A stretch of 10,684 bases of DNA from Lysobacter_K sp043738095. GTDB lineage: Bacteria > Pseudomonadota > Gammaproteobacteria > Xanthomonadales > Xanthomonadaceae. The position numbers and the translations under genes are program-made. Location of the stretch: the NCBI GenBank assembly GCA_043738095.1, contig JAYSZI010000118.1:1-10684 (forward strand), in the 5' to 3' direction. The notes beneath the pieces are model-generated. The model did not search any database. It saw only the letters and a list, made by a program, of their open reading frames with translations, and was not told the origin of the DNA. Positions 1 to 6,900 of this stretch are shown here, piece by piece (the first letter of the stretch is position 1; each line of letters begins with the position of its first letter).

Positions 1-90
1 ACCCGATCCCTTCCCGAACTCGGAAGTGAAACGCACATGCGCCGATGGTAGTGTGGCTTAAGCCATGCAAGAGTAGGTCATCGCCAGGGG
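1..90 (+). rRNA. rrf: 5S ribosomal RNA, 3' part (5' end outside window)
   Basis: The first ~90 bases match the 3' three quarters of a bacterial 5S rRNA. Conserved blocks are visible: CCGAACTCGGAAGTGAAACG (about 14-33), GCGCCGATGGTAGTGTGG (about 40-57), and GCAAGAGTAGGTCATCGCCA (about 67-86). The 5' strand of helix I lies before the window, so the exact 3' end cannot be fixed by pairing; 88-92 is the likely range. An intrinsic terminator follows within about 12 bases, so this is the distal end of an rrn operon. The short reading frame overlying this stretch is an artefact. Confidence 0.96.
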
Positions 91-101
91 CTTTACCCCC
101 G

Positions 102-134
102 AAACCCCAGCCCATAAGGCTGGGGTTTCTTTTT
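102..134 (+). terminator. Intrinsic terminator of the rrn operon
   Basis: A perfect 11-bp stem is formed by AAACCCCAGCC (102-112) and GGCTGGGGTTT (118-128), with a 5-base loop CATAA. A T-rich tract (126-134, one C interruption) follows. This is a textbook rho-independent terminator placed just after the 5S 3' end. Confidence 0.95.
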
Positions 135-170
135 GCCTGGCGTTTGGACAGCGACAAGTTAATCCCGCAG

Positions 171-203
171 GGCCAACCGTCGAAAACGGCTTTCACTTTG
201 GCC
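171..203. other. Nested hairpin downstream of the rrn terminator
   Basis: GGCCAA (171-176) pairs with TTGGCC (198-203). Inside, CCGT (177-180) pairs with ACGG (186-189) around a CGAAA loop, leaving an 8-base bulge on the 3' side. There is no T tract, so it is not an intrinsic terminator. It could be a remnant processing or backup structure, or chance in GC-rich DNA. Confidence 0.4.
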
Positions 204-593
204 GAAGGAACGGTGGCTGCAGAGTAATTCCGCGAGGTAATCCAAAATGCTCCCCTGGCCATTCTCGCGCCGGGGGATTGGCGTCTCGATTCCCGTCGAA
301 AGGCCAGCGAGGCCCACCGACTATTGGGCGAACGGCGATGGGCGCTCTGTCGGAGGAATAACTTGCTGCCGAGGGGAATCGATGCGCTTTGCCCGACATC
401 CGTAGCGCTGGGTTCCCTGGACCACCATGTGGCTGCCGAATCGGCAAGGGTCGAGATACGGAAGTTTCTGCGGTGCCAGGCAAGTCAATCGGATTTTCAA
501 TACAGGTTCTTTGCCACGTAGACCAGACCGGCATTCCGCCGCCCGATGGGACTTCGGTCGAAGCGAGGATTGAGCGCCTCAGGCCCCATGGAT

Positions 594-630
594 CTAGGGC
601 ACTTGATTCCGGCGTACGCAGGAATGACGA
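594..630. repeat. Degenerate copy of a dispersed intergenic palindromic repeat
   Basis: The core at 606-625 is an imperfect 20-bp palindrome, ATTCC-g-GCGTACGC-a-GGAAT, followed by GACGAG. This resembles the common proteobacterial intergenic repeat of the form GATTCC-CGC...GCG-GGAATGACG. Its usual conceptual translation, with an 'LDSGVRRNDE' string, appears in the + frame. Only one copy is in the window, so calling it a repeat rests on recognising the type rather than on internal duplication. Confidence 0.5.
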
Positions 631-639
631 GCAAGGAGC

Positions 640-651
640 GCCCCTAGGGGC
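640..651. repeat. Perfect 12-bp palindrome
   Basis: GCCCCTAGGGGC is fully self-complementary and lies 14 bases after the dispersed-repeat core. It may be part of the same element or a chance palindrome. No function is implied. Confidence 0.45.
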
Positions 652-811
652 AATGCGGATACCTATGCACGAATGACCAGGGTGCCATTGATGACGGCCG
701 TTGGCAGCTCGCGCCTGAGAGCGATGCAACGGCATTCCCCTTTAGTCCTTCGCGTCCAGGCGAAAAGGGGGGCAAAGCACAAAATGCCAGCCCAGCCCCT
801 CCGGCCGCCGG

Positions 812-1459
812 CTACAGCACTTGCGGAGGCTCGCCGCCGACGATGACGATGTCTGCCGGGCGCCGCGCGAACAGACCGACGCTCACCACGCCGGGAATCT
901 GGTTTAGCGCCAGTTCCAGAGCCACCGGATCGGTAATGGTCAGGCCGTGGATGTCGAGTATCCAATTGCCGTTGTCGGTGGTGACGCTGTCACGCCAAAC
1001 TGGCTGCGCACGGGTCAAGCGAACAATTTCCCGGGCGACCAGACTACGCGCCATCGGGATCACTTCAACCGGTAGCGGAAACTTGCCGAGCACGTCGACG
1101 CGCTTACCGGCGTCGATGATGCAGACAAACTTCGCGCTGGCCTCGGCGATGATCTTCTCGCGCGTGAGCGCAGCGCCACCGCCCTTGATCAGGCGCTTGT
1201 GCGGGTCGCACTCGTCGGCGCCATCGACATACAGCGGCAGCGGTCCGGCGACGTTGAGATCGAATACTTCGATTCCGTGGCTGCGCAGGCGTTGGGTGCT
1301 CTGCTCGGAACTCGACACGGCGCCCTGGAGGCGGTGCTTGATGCGGCCCAACGCGTCGATGAAGTAGGCGACCGTGGAACCGGTGCCGACGCCGACGATC
1401 ATGCCGTCCTCGACGTAGTCGAGCGCTTTTTCTCCGGCGAGACGCTTGGCTTCGGACAT
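812..1459 (-). CDS. rpiA: Ribose-5-phosphate isomerase A
   Basis: The 215-aa product is close to the usual ~219. RpiA interconverts ribose 5-phosphate and ribulose 5-phosphate in the cytosolic non-oxidative pentose phosphate pathway. Visible motifs: the phosphate-binding VGTGST (24-29), SSSEQST (49-55), the active-site DGADE (79-83), and KGGGAALTREK (92-102). Asp79, Asp82, Lys92 and Glu101 correspond to E. coli Asp81, Asp84, Lys94 and Glu103, a constant offset of two. GKFPLPVEVIPMA (125-137) and TDNGN (161-165) are also typical. The ATG at 1459 matches the family N-terminus, and TAGGTGAT upstream is a usable ribosome site that overlaps the stop of the EVE gene. It is the last gene of the fau - EVE - rpiA run. 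I see no clear intrinsic terminator after it. The conserved family and intact residues make the call secure. Confidence 0.98.
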   Translation of the reverse strand: MSEAKRLAGEKALDYVEDGMIVGVGTGSTVAYFIDALGRIKHRLQGAVSSSEQSTQRLRSHGIEVFDLNVAGPLPLYVDGADECDPHKRLIKGGGAALTREKIIAEASAKFVCIIDAGKRVDVLGKFPLPVEVIPMARSLVAREIVRLTRAQPVWRDSVTTDNGNWILDIHGLTITDPVALELALNQIPGVVSVGLFARRPADIVIVGGEPPQVL

Positions 1460-1472
1460 GGGTCGAGATCAC

Positions 1473-1939
<467 letters not shown>

Positions 1940-1943
<4 letters not shown>

Positions 1944-2539
1944 GTGGGGCTCGGGGTCCTGGAAGCGCGGCAGTCGTAGCTGGTCGATTCGGTACAGACA
2001 GCATCGAGCGCAACATCCCAAGTCGCGGCTTCAAGCGCATCGAGCCGTTGCGTGTCGAACGCGGCGCCAACCAACCACGGCGGCGCCGGCTGCTGCTGGC
2101 GGAAGTCGACGCTGCGATCGTACCAGCCGCCGCCCATGCCGAGCCGGTGACCGCGGGAGTCGAAACCAACTAACGGCACGACCACCAGGGCCAGTTGCGC
2201 CGCATCGAGCAGAGAGCTCGACGCGACGTCAGGCTCGGGAATGCCGAAGCGGTTGCTGACCAGCGCATCGCCCGGACGCCACGGCGCGAACTTCAAGCGC
2301 TGCTCATGCAAGACCGGGAGGCAGTAGATGCAATCGCGCGGCAAGTTGAGCTGCCAGACGTGCAACGCGATCTCACCATCCATCGCCCAGTAGCCCGCCA
2401 CATACCCGGTGCTGGGTGCAAACGGCAACGCAAGCAGATGGGCGGCTAGGCGTTCGGCAGCGGCAATGCGCTCGCTGGCCACAAGGGCGCGGCGGCGGGT
2501 ACGCAATTCACGGCGCAACGCCGCGCGGTCATCACTCAT
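1940..2539 (-). CDS. fau: 5-formyltetrahydrofolate cyclo-ligase
   Basis: The 199-aa product (ygfA/fau family, typically 180-200 aa) catalyses ATP-dependent conversion of 5-formyl-THF to 5,10-methenyl-THF in the cytosol, returning stored folate to one-carbon metabolism. The family's glycine-rich signature appears as GHRLGMGGGWYDR (130-142). Also present are WRPGD (87-91), the hydrophobic LALVVVPLVGFD strand (116-127) and a C-terminal DVALDAVCTE (175-184). The N-terminal RRELRTRRRAL helix is typical. About 15 residues after CTE are unlike the family and simply run to the ATGA overlap with the EVE gene. ATG at 2539 gives the expected N-terminus; the ribosome site is weak. It lies 100 bases after 6S RNA on the same strand, as in enterics, where 6S and ygfA are co-transcribed. 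Confidence 0.97.
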
Positions 2540-2639
2540 GCAGCGCGATCCAAGCTATCGGGTAGTAACGCGGAAGGGCGATGCTCGCACAATGCCCGCA
2601 CGCATGCGGACCAGGCCACGCACTGCGCCAAAAAAAATA

Positions 2640-2820
2640 TCCTCCGCCGTGGCGATGCGTGCGAAACGACCTTGAACCGTGGGTTCAAGTGGGGACGCTT
2701 GGAGGCCTTCGGGCTTCCCGCTACGAGGCGGACTTGCACGCCGGGCTACCGCTGCGGCCCCATGGTCGTAATTAAGGGACAAGGCGAATGTTTGCACACG
2801 CCGTCGCTCACAGCAGAGGA
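2640..2820 (-). ncRNA. ssrS: 6S RNA
   Basis: 6S RNA mimics an open promoter and sequesters sigma70-RNA polymerase in stationary phase. Evidence: the location between zapA and fau on their strand is the classical ssrS site. The ends form a 12-bp closing stem, UCCUCUGCUGUG (2820-2809) with CACGGCGGAGGA (2651-2640), extended inward by GCGA/UCGC and GCGUG-u-GC/GCACGC. The hairpin CUUGAACC-CAC-GGUUCAAG (2689-2671) resembles the CUUGAACC...GGUUCAAG element of E. coli 6S. The length, about 181 nt, is right. Strand is supported by two U-G pairs in the closing stem, which would be C-A mismatches on the other strand. A run of eight T follows the stem (2637-2630). Ends are inferred from pairing and may shift by a few bases. 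Confidence 0.9.
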
Positions 2821-2828
2821 CGGTGCGA

Positions 2829-2834
2829 AGTATA
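2829..2834 (-). promoter_or_regulatory. -10 element of the 6S RNA promoter
   Basis: On the - strand, TATACT (5 of 6 match to TATAAT) ends 8 bases before the inferred 6S 5' end, so transcription would begin at about 2820-2822. The region 16-17 bases upstream (ATGGCC / CATGGC) is a poor -35 match. The box supports the 6S 5' end placement. A second, distal promoter of the kind described for E. coli ssrS was not identified. Confidence 0.65.
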
Positions 2835-3361
2835 ACGCGGGCTCCGCGAAGGCCATGGCCGCTCGTCGGCAGCGGTACGGTGGCGATTCAGTGGGGTGAC
2901 GTCGTGCGCTGCATGTTACTGGGCGTCGACGACTTTTTTTGAAACTGTATAGCCTTCCCGAAGCTAGGAATATGCGAGCCCGGGTCATTGCACCGCCTCA
3001 GCATCGGCCAGATTTGCCACCGTTCGCTCGGATTGCTGGTTTCAATCCCTACCTAAGCAACCACGTAGTCGTTATTGCAACTTAAGCTGCGTTGACGGCC
3101 TTGGAGCAGCGAGCAAAATCTCGTCGACCCTGGCCTCGGCTTGCGACAACGTGGGCGCATCCCCCCAAGAACAAAGGGTACACGCGAATGGCCGATCGAG
3201 CTTTGCGCCGAAATGCATGTATGGGTGTGGATGCGCAGCCACCGCATGGCACCTCAGCATGACTATCGTCCAGGCGCCAACGCGGCCGCCCGGCAACCAC
3301 TGCTACGGAAAAGCGCATAAGGGCTAGGCGTCGGCCGATCGGGCCGGTCGCTTAGGCCAAT
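2835..3361. other. Long non-coding stretch upstream of 6S RNA
   Basis: About 530 bases between zapA and the 6S promoter with no supportable gene. The small frames (60-80 codons) have no recognisable features and mutually overlap. Visible elements: a GC-rich hairpin (3328-3351) just after the zapA stop, without a U tract; a + strand hairpin-plus-T7 signal at 2901-2940; and a single GTTTCAATCCCTAC string near 3039, which occurs once only. The stretch may carry upstream regulatory sites for 6S RNA or an unannotated RNA, but nothing visible proves either. Confidence 0.55.
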
Positions 3362-3664
3362 TCAACGTGCCGGCGTTTCAAACAGCCCATCCAATTTCCG
3401 ATGCAGGTCGCCGAGGGTGCGCTCAAGTTCGCGATCGCGGCCTTCATGGTCGCTGCGCATCTGCTGCAGTTCATGGGCCAGGTTGAGGGCGGCCAGCACG
3501 GCGACGCGGTCGAGGGCTGCCATGCGGTTATTGCCTCGGATCTCGCGCATCTTGCTGTCGAGCAGTTTGGCTGCGCCCAGCAGGCTGTCACGCTCGTCGG
3601 GTCCGCAACCCACCGTGTACTCCCGGTCCAGAAGGCGAATGCTGACGGGCTCGTTGGCGCTCAC
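3362..3664 (-). CDS. zapA: Cell division protein ZapA
   Basis: The 100-aa product has the family's usual length. ZapA binds FtsZ and cross-links protofilaments at the midcell Z-ring. The N-terminal half carries the ZapA head features: VSIRLLDREYTVGCGPDERDS (7-27, seen here as SIRLLDREYTV then CGPDERDSLLGAAKLLD) and MREIRGNNRMAALDRVAVLAALNLAHEL (39-66). The C-terminal third (67-95) is a charged helix that dimerises in known ZapA structures. The start is GTG at 3664; GGAG lies 8 bases upstream. The GTGA overlaps the stop of the upstream coiled-coil gene by 4 bases, suggesting coupled translation. 6S RNA lies downstream on the same strand, but 540 bases away, so co-transcription is uncertain. 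Confidence 0.96.
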   Translation of the reverse strand: MSANEPVSIRLLDREYTVGCGPDERDSLLGAAKLLDSKMREIRGNNRMAALDRVAVLAALNLAHELQQMRSDHEGRDRELERTLGDLHRKLDGLFETPAR

Positions 3665-3882
3665 GTGTGCTGCTCCAGGGACTTCAGCCGCGCGATCATT
3701 GCCTCGACCCGGGTGCGCGCTTGCTCGTTTTTGGTCAGCAGGGCCGCGCGTTCCCCCGCCAGCTGTTCCTGCTGCTGGCGCAAGCTCCGGTTCTCATCGG
3801 CTAGGCGACGGCTGCGTTCAGCGAGCTCGTCGACACGGGCGACCAGGGCTTGCAGTTGGGCGAGCAGTTCGGAGCGATCCAT
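3661..3882 (-). CDS. Small coiled-coil protein, TIGR02449-like (ZapB-like in shape)
   Basis: A 73-aa, highly charged protein without signal peptide or membrane segment. It is predicted to be almost one continuous coiled coil from about residue 5 to 68, with leucines at heptad-like spacing (LLAQLQALVARVDEL, then RRLADENRSL). This matches the short family found immediately upstream of zapA in many gammaproteobacteria (TIGR02449). A division-associated role by analogy with ZapB, which is also a small coiled coil working with ZapA, is inference from size, structure and coupling only. Its stop overlaps the zapA GTG by 4 bases. ATG at 3882 has only weak Shine-Dalgarno complementarity (GTGAG) and lies where a promoter prediction would start transcription. 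Confidence 0.85.
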   Translation of the reverse strand: MDRSELLAQLQALVARVDELAERSRRLADENRSLRQQQEQLAGERAALLTKNEQARTRVEAMIARLKSLEQHT

Positions 3883-3888
3883 ACGCTC

Positions 3889-3917
3889 ACGATAGGCAGC
3901 GCCGCAAGGGCGGTCAA
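3889..3917 (-). promoter_or_regulatory. Possible sigma70 promoter of the coiled-coil gene and zapA
   Basis: On the - strand, TTGACC (3917-3912, 5 of 6) and TATCGT (3894-3889, 4 of 6) are separated by 17 bases, the ideal spacing. It sits in the 76-base gap after the c-di-GMP gene. Predicted transcription would start at about 3882-3883, on or beside the ATG, giving a leaderless or nearly leaderless mRNA. A chance match in GC-rich sequence remains possible. Confidence 0.4.
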
Positions 3918-3958
3918 GGCGGGCGGTGGGCCAGAGGTCTGCGTTCTGGCATGGCGAT

Positions 3959-6900
3959 TCAGATCGCGTCGACGATACTGACGGCAGGCTCGTAGGCGGC
4001 GATCATGCTGGGCGACCAGACGCGCAGGAAGGTTAGGCATTTTTCGGCATCCATGGGCGGGGACAGCAAATACCCCTGGATTTCATCGCAACGATGGTGA
4101 TGCAAAAACTGCATCTGCCCCTCGGTCTCCACGCCCTCGGCCACCACGGTCAATCCCAGCGAGTGCGCCATAGCGATCACTGTACTGGTGATGGCCTCAT
4201 CGTCTGCGTCATGGGTGAGGTCGCCAATGAATTCCTTATCGATTTTCAGCGTGGTGATCGGCAGCCGTTTGAGGTAGGCCAGCGACGAATAACCGGTACC
4301 GAAATCGTCGATCGCCAGACCCACGCCAAGCTCACGGAACGCCTGCAACGTGCTCGATGTGTGTTCGGCGTTGGTCATGATCACGGTTTCGGTGAGTTCC
4401 AGTTCCAGGCATTCGGCCGGGATGTCGGTTTCCTCCAGCACTCGCTCCAGCACCGCGGGCAGGTTTCCGCGCAACAACTGCAGTGCCGAGACGTTGACCG
4501 ACATGACCAAATTAACCAGCCCCTGCTGGCGCCAGCCGCGCAACACCGAGCACGCCTCGCGCAGCGCCCACTCGCCGATTTCTAGGATTGTCCCGCTTTC
4601 TTCCGCCAGCGCGATGAACTGCGACGGCGGGATGCTGCCGTACTCGGGGCTGTCCCAACGCAGCAACGCCTCTACGCCGGTGATGCGTTGTTCGGGCAGC
4701 GACAGCCGCGGCTGAAACACCAACGACAGTTCCTTGCGGTCCATCACCTTGCGCAGGGCGGCGGAGAGCGTGGCGCGGCCGCGGATCTCGATGTCCATGG
4801 CATCGGTGTAGCGCATGAACGTGCGTCGGCCAGCCGCCTTGGCCTGGTACATCGCGGTGTCCGCGTGCTTGAGCAGGTCTGTGGGGACGTGGGCGTGGTC
4901 GGGGTAGAGGCAGATGCCGATCGATGGCGAGATCTTAATCTCATGGCGTTCGTCGAAATCCAGGGGTAGCTCGAACGCATCGATAATGTCGCGCGCCATC
5001 TGATCGGCCTGTTCCGCGACGTCGATGTTTTCCAGTACGACGGTGAACTCGTCGCCGCCCAGACGCGCGACGGTGTGTTCGTCGCCGACGGTTTCCTGCA
5101 GGCGCGCAGCGACGGCGCGCAGGATGCGGTCGCCCGCCGCGTGGCCGAGGGAGTCGTTGATCTCCTTGAACCGGTCGAGGTCAAGGAACAGCACCGCGAT
5201 GCGTGAACCGTTGCGGCGCGCGCGCACGATCGCGCGCGAGAGGCGTTCGGCCAGCAATGTGCGGTTGGGCAGACTAGTCAATGTGTCGTAGTTGGCCAGA
5301 TAACGCAGTTCCTGCTCGGCGCGCTTCTGGTCGGTGATGTCCGACAGCACAGCGACGTAGTGCCCCGGTTGACCGCCGGTCTCTCGCACGCTGCTGGCCT
5401 GCAGCCAGCACAGGAACTCGCTGCCGTCCTTGCGCTGCTGCCAGATTTCGCCTGACCACACGCCATTGCCCTCAAGTTCGGCGCGCATGCCCAGGTAGAA
5501 CTCGGGGTCGTGTTGGTCACTGTCGAGCAGGCTGGTGGAGCTGCCGATCACTTCCAGGTCGCCGTAGCCGGTCATACGTGCGAACGCGGGGTTGATCGAC
5601 AGGAACACGAAGTCGCGATCGAAGACCGCGACGGCCTCGGCCATGCTGCGCAGCACTTCGCTGGATACCAGGCGCTCGCGCTCGGCATTGCGGCTGACGG
5701 TGATGTCACGGGCGGTCCCGGCAACGCGCAGCGGGCGGCCCTGGGGGTCGCGATCGACCACGCGCCCGCGTGCGCGCATCCAGCGCCATTCGCCCTCGGC
5801 GTTGCGCATGCGGTGTTCGGACAGAAACAGCGGTGCATCGCCCTGCAGGTGCTGGCGCAGCGTCTGCCTCACGCGTGCCTGATCGTCGGTGTGGATCTGG
5901 TCTTTGGTGTCGTCCAGAGTCTGCGACTCCATGTCCGGCGTCGGATCGTTAGTGTCGGCGCCCATCCGGTGCAGCGTGCGTTCGCTCAGGTTGTAGTCCC
6001 AAAACTGGTCGCCCGACGCCCACAGCGCAAGCTTGAGGCGTTCTTCGCGCTCGCGGATCTGGGCGAAGTAGCCGCGCTCCCGGCGGCGACGTTGGCGCCA
6101 GCGCAAACCCCACGTCAGCAGCATCAGGATCGCGCCGATGCTTGCCAAGGCTATGGAGAGCGGATGCCGCCAAAGCGGTGGCTGCACGTGGACGGGAACA
6201 CTCAACCCATTTTCGGACCACGCGCCATCCCGGCTGGCGACCTGAGCGCGGAAGGTGTACTTCCCGGGCGGGAGCTGGGTGTAGGTGATGTCCTGTTGGC
6301 TGCCATTGTCGATCCAGCCCTGGTCGAAACCGTCAAGGCGATAGCGATAGCGCAGATCAGCCGCGGGGGAATAGTCCAGCGCGCCGATCTGCAGGCGCAG
6401 CAGTGCGGCCTCGCCGGGCATCTCGAGCCGTGCGCGTGGCCATAGGATGCCGGCGTCGCCTCCTGCGTCGGCGCCGATGCGGGCCGAAAGCAGCCGCAGA
6501 GGCGGCACGAACGCGGAATCGCCCGTCCGAACCGGCGCGAACAGGTTCAACCCGCGCATACCGCCGAAGGCCAGACGGCCGTCGCCGAGGACGGCGACCG
6601 CACCGCCATTGAATTCCATGTCCTGCAGTCCGTCGGCCAGGCCGTAAGCACGGGCCTGCCCGCGGACGGGGTCGAAGCGCACCAATCCGACATCGGTGCC
6701 CAGCCATAGGCCAATACCCGCGCCCTGCGCGAGGGTGAACACCACCGGCGTCGCGGGGGCGCCCTGGCTGTTCACCAGCGGGTGGTCGAAGGTGACCGCA
6801 CCGTTGCGGGCTTCAACCACGCGGCTCAGGCCGGCGTGGCCGCCGACCCAGATTGTGCCGGCGCGGTCTTGGTAGAGCGCTCGCACCAGATTCCCCGCGA

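Larger units (their letters stand above)
135..811. other. Non-coding stretch between rrn terminator and rpiA
   Basis: About 680 bases without a supportable gene. The open frames here (longest about 180 codons on the - strand, 193-735) give low-complexity, arginine/proline/serine-rich translations with no recognisable motif and extend into repeat sequence. No tRNA T-arm signature (GTTCGA) was seen. What it does hold: a hairpin at 171-203, a worn dispersed repeat near 594-630, and a perfect 12-bp palindrome at 640-651. A further pairing, CCCC at 737-740 with GGGG at 767-770 plus inner TTCGC/GCGAA, lies near the 3' side of rpiA but has no U tract. Transcription converges here from rrn (+) and rpiA (-). 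Confidence 0.6.

Noticed and set aside
193..735. 180-codon - strand open frame as a possible gene or pseudogene
   Set aside because: Its translation is low-complexity and runs through the dispersed repeat; no family resemblance and no good ribosome site.
2596..2609. Small hairpin CCGCA-CGCA-TGCGG between 6S RNA and fau
   Set aside because: A five-bp stem in GC-rich DNA is weak; no T tract follows and no conserved leader motif is visible.
3036..3054. GTTTCAATCCCTAC string resembling the end of some CRISPR repeats
   Set aside because: It occurs once; no second copy, spacer periodicity or cas gene is present.
3328..3351. GC-rich hairpin after the zapA stop as an intrinsic terminator
   Set aside because: The stem is interrupted and no U tract follows on the - strand; it is noted only as structure.
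5510..6445. 311-codon + strand open frame
   Set aside because: Antisense to the Y_Y_Y/PAS region of the sensor gene; no motif or convincing start signal.
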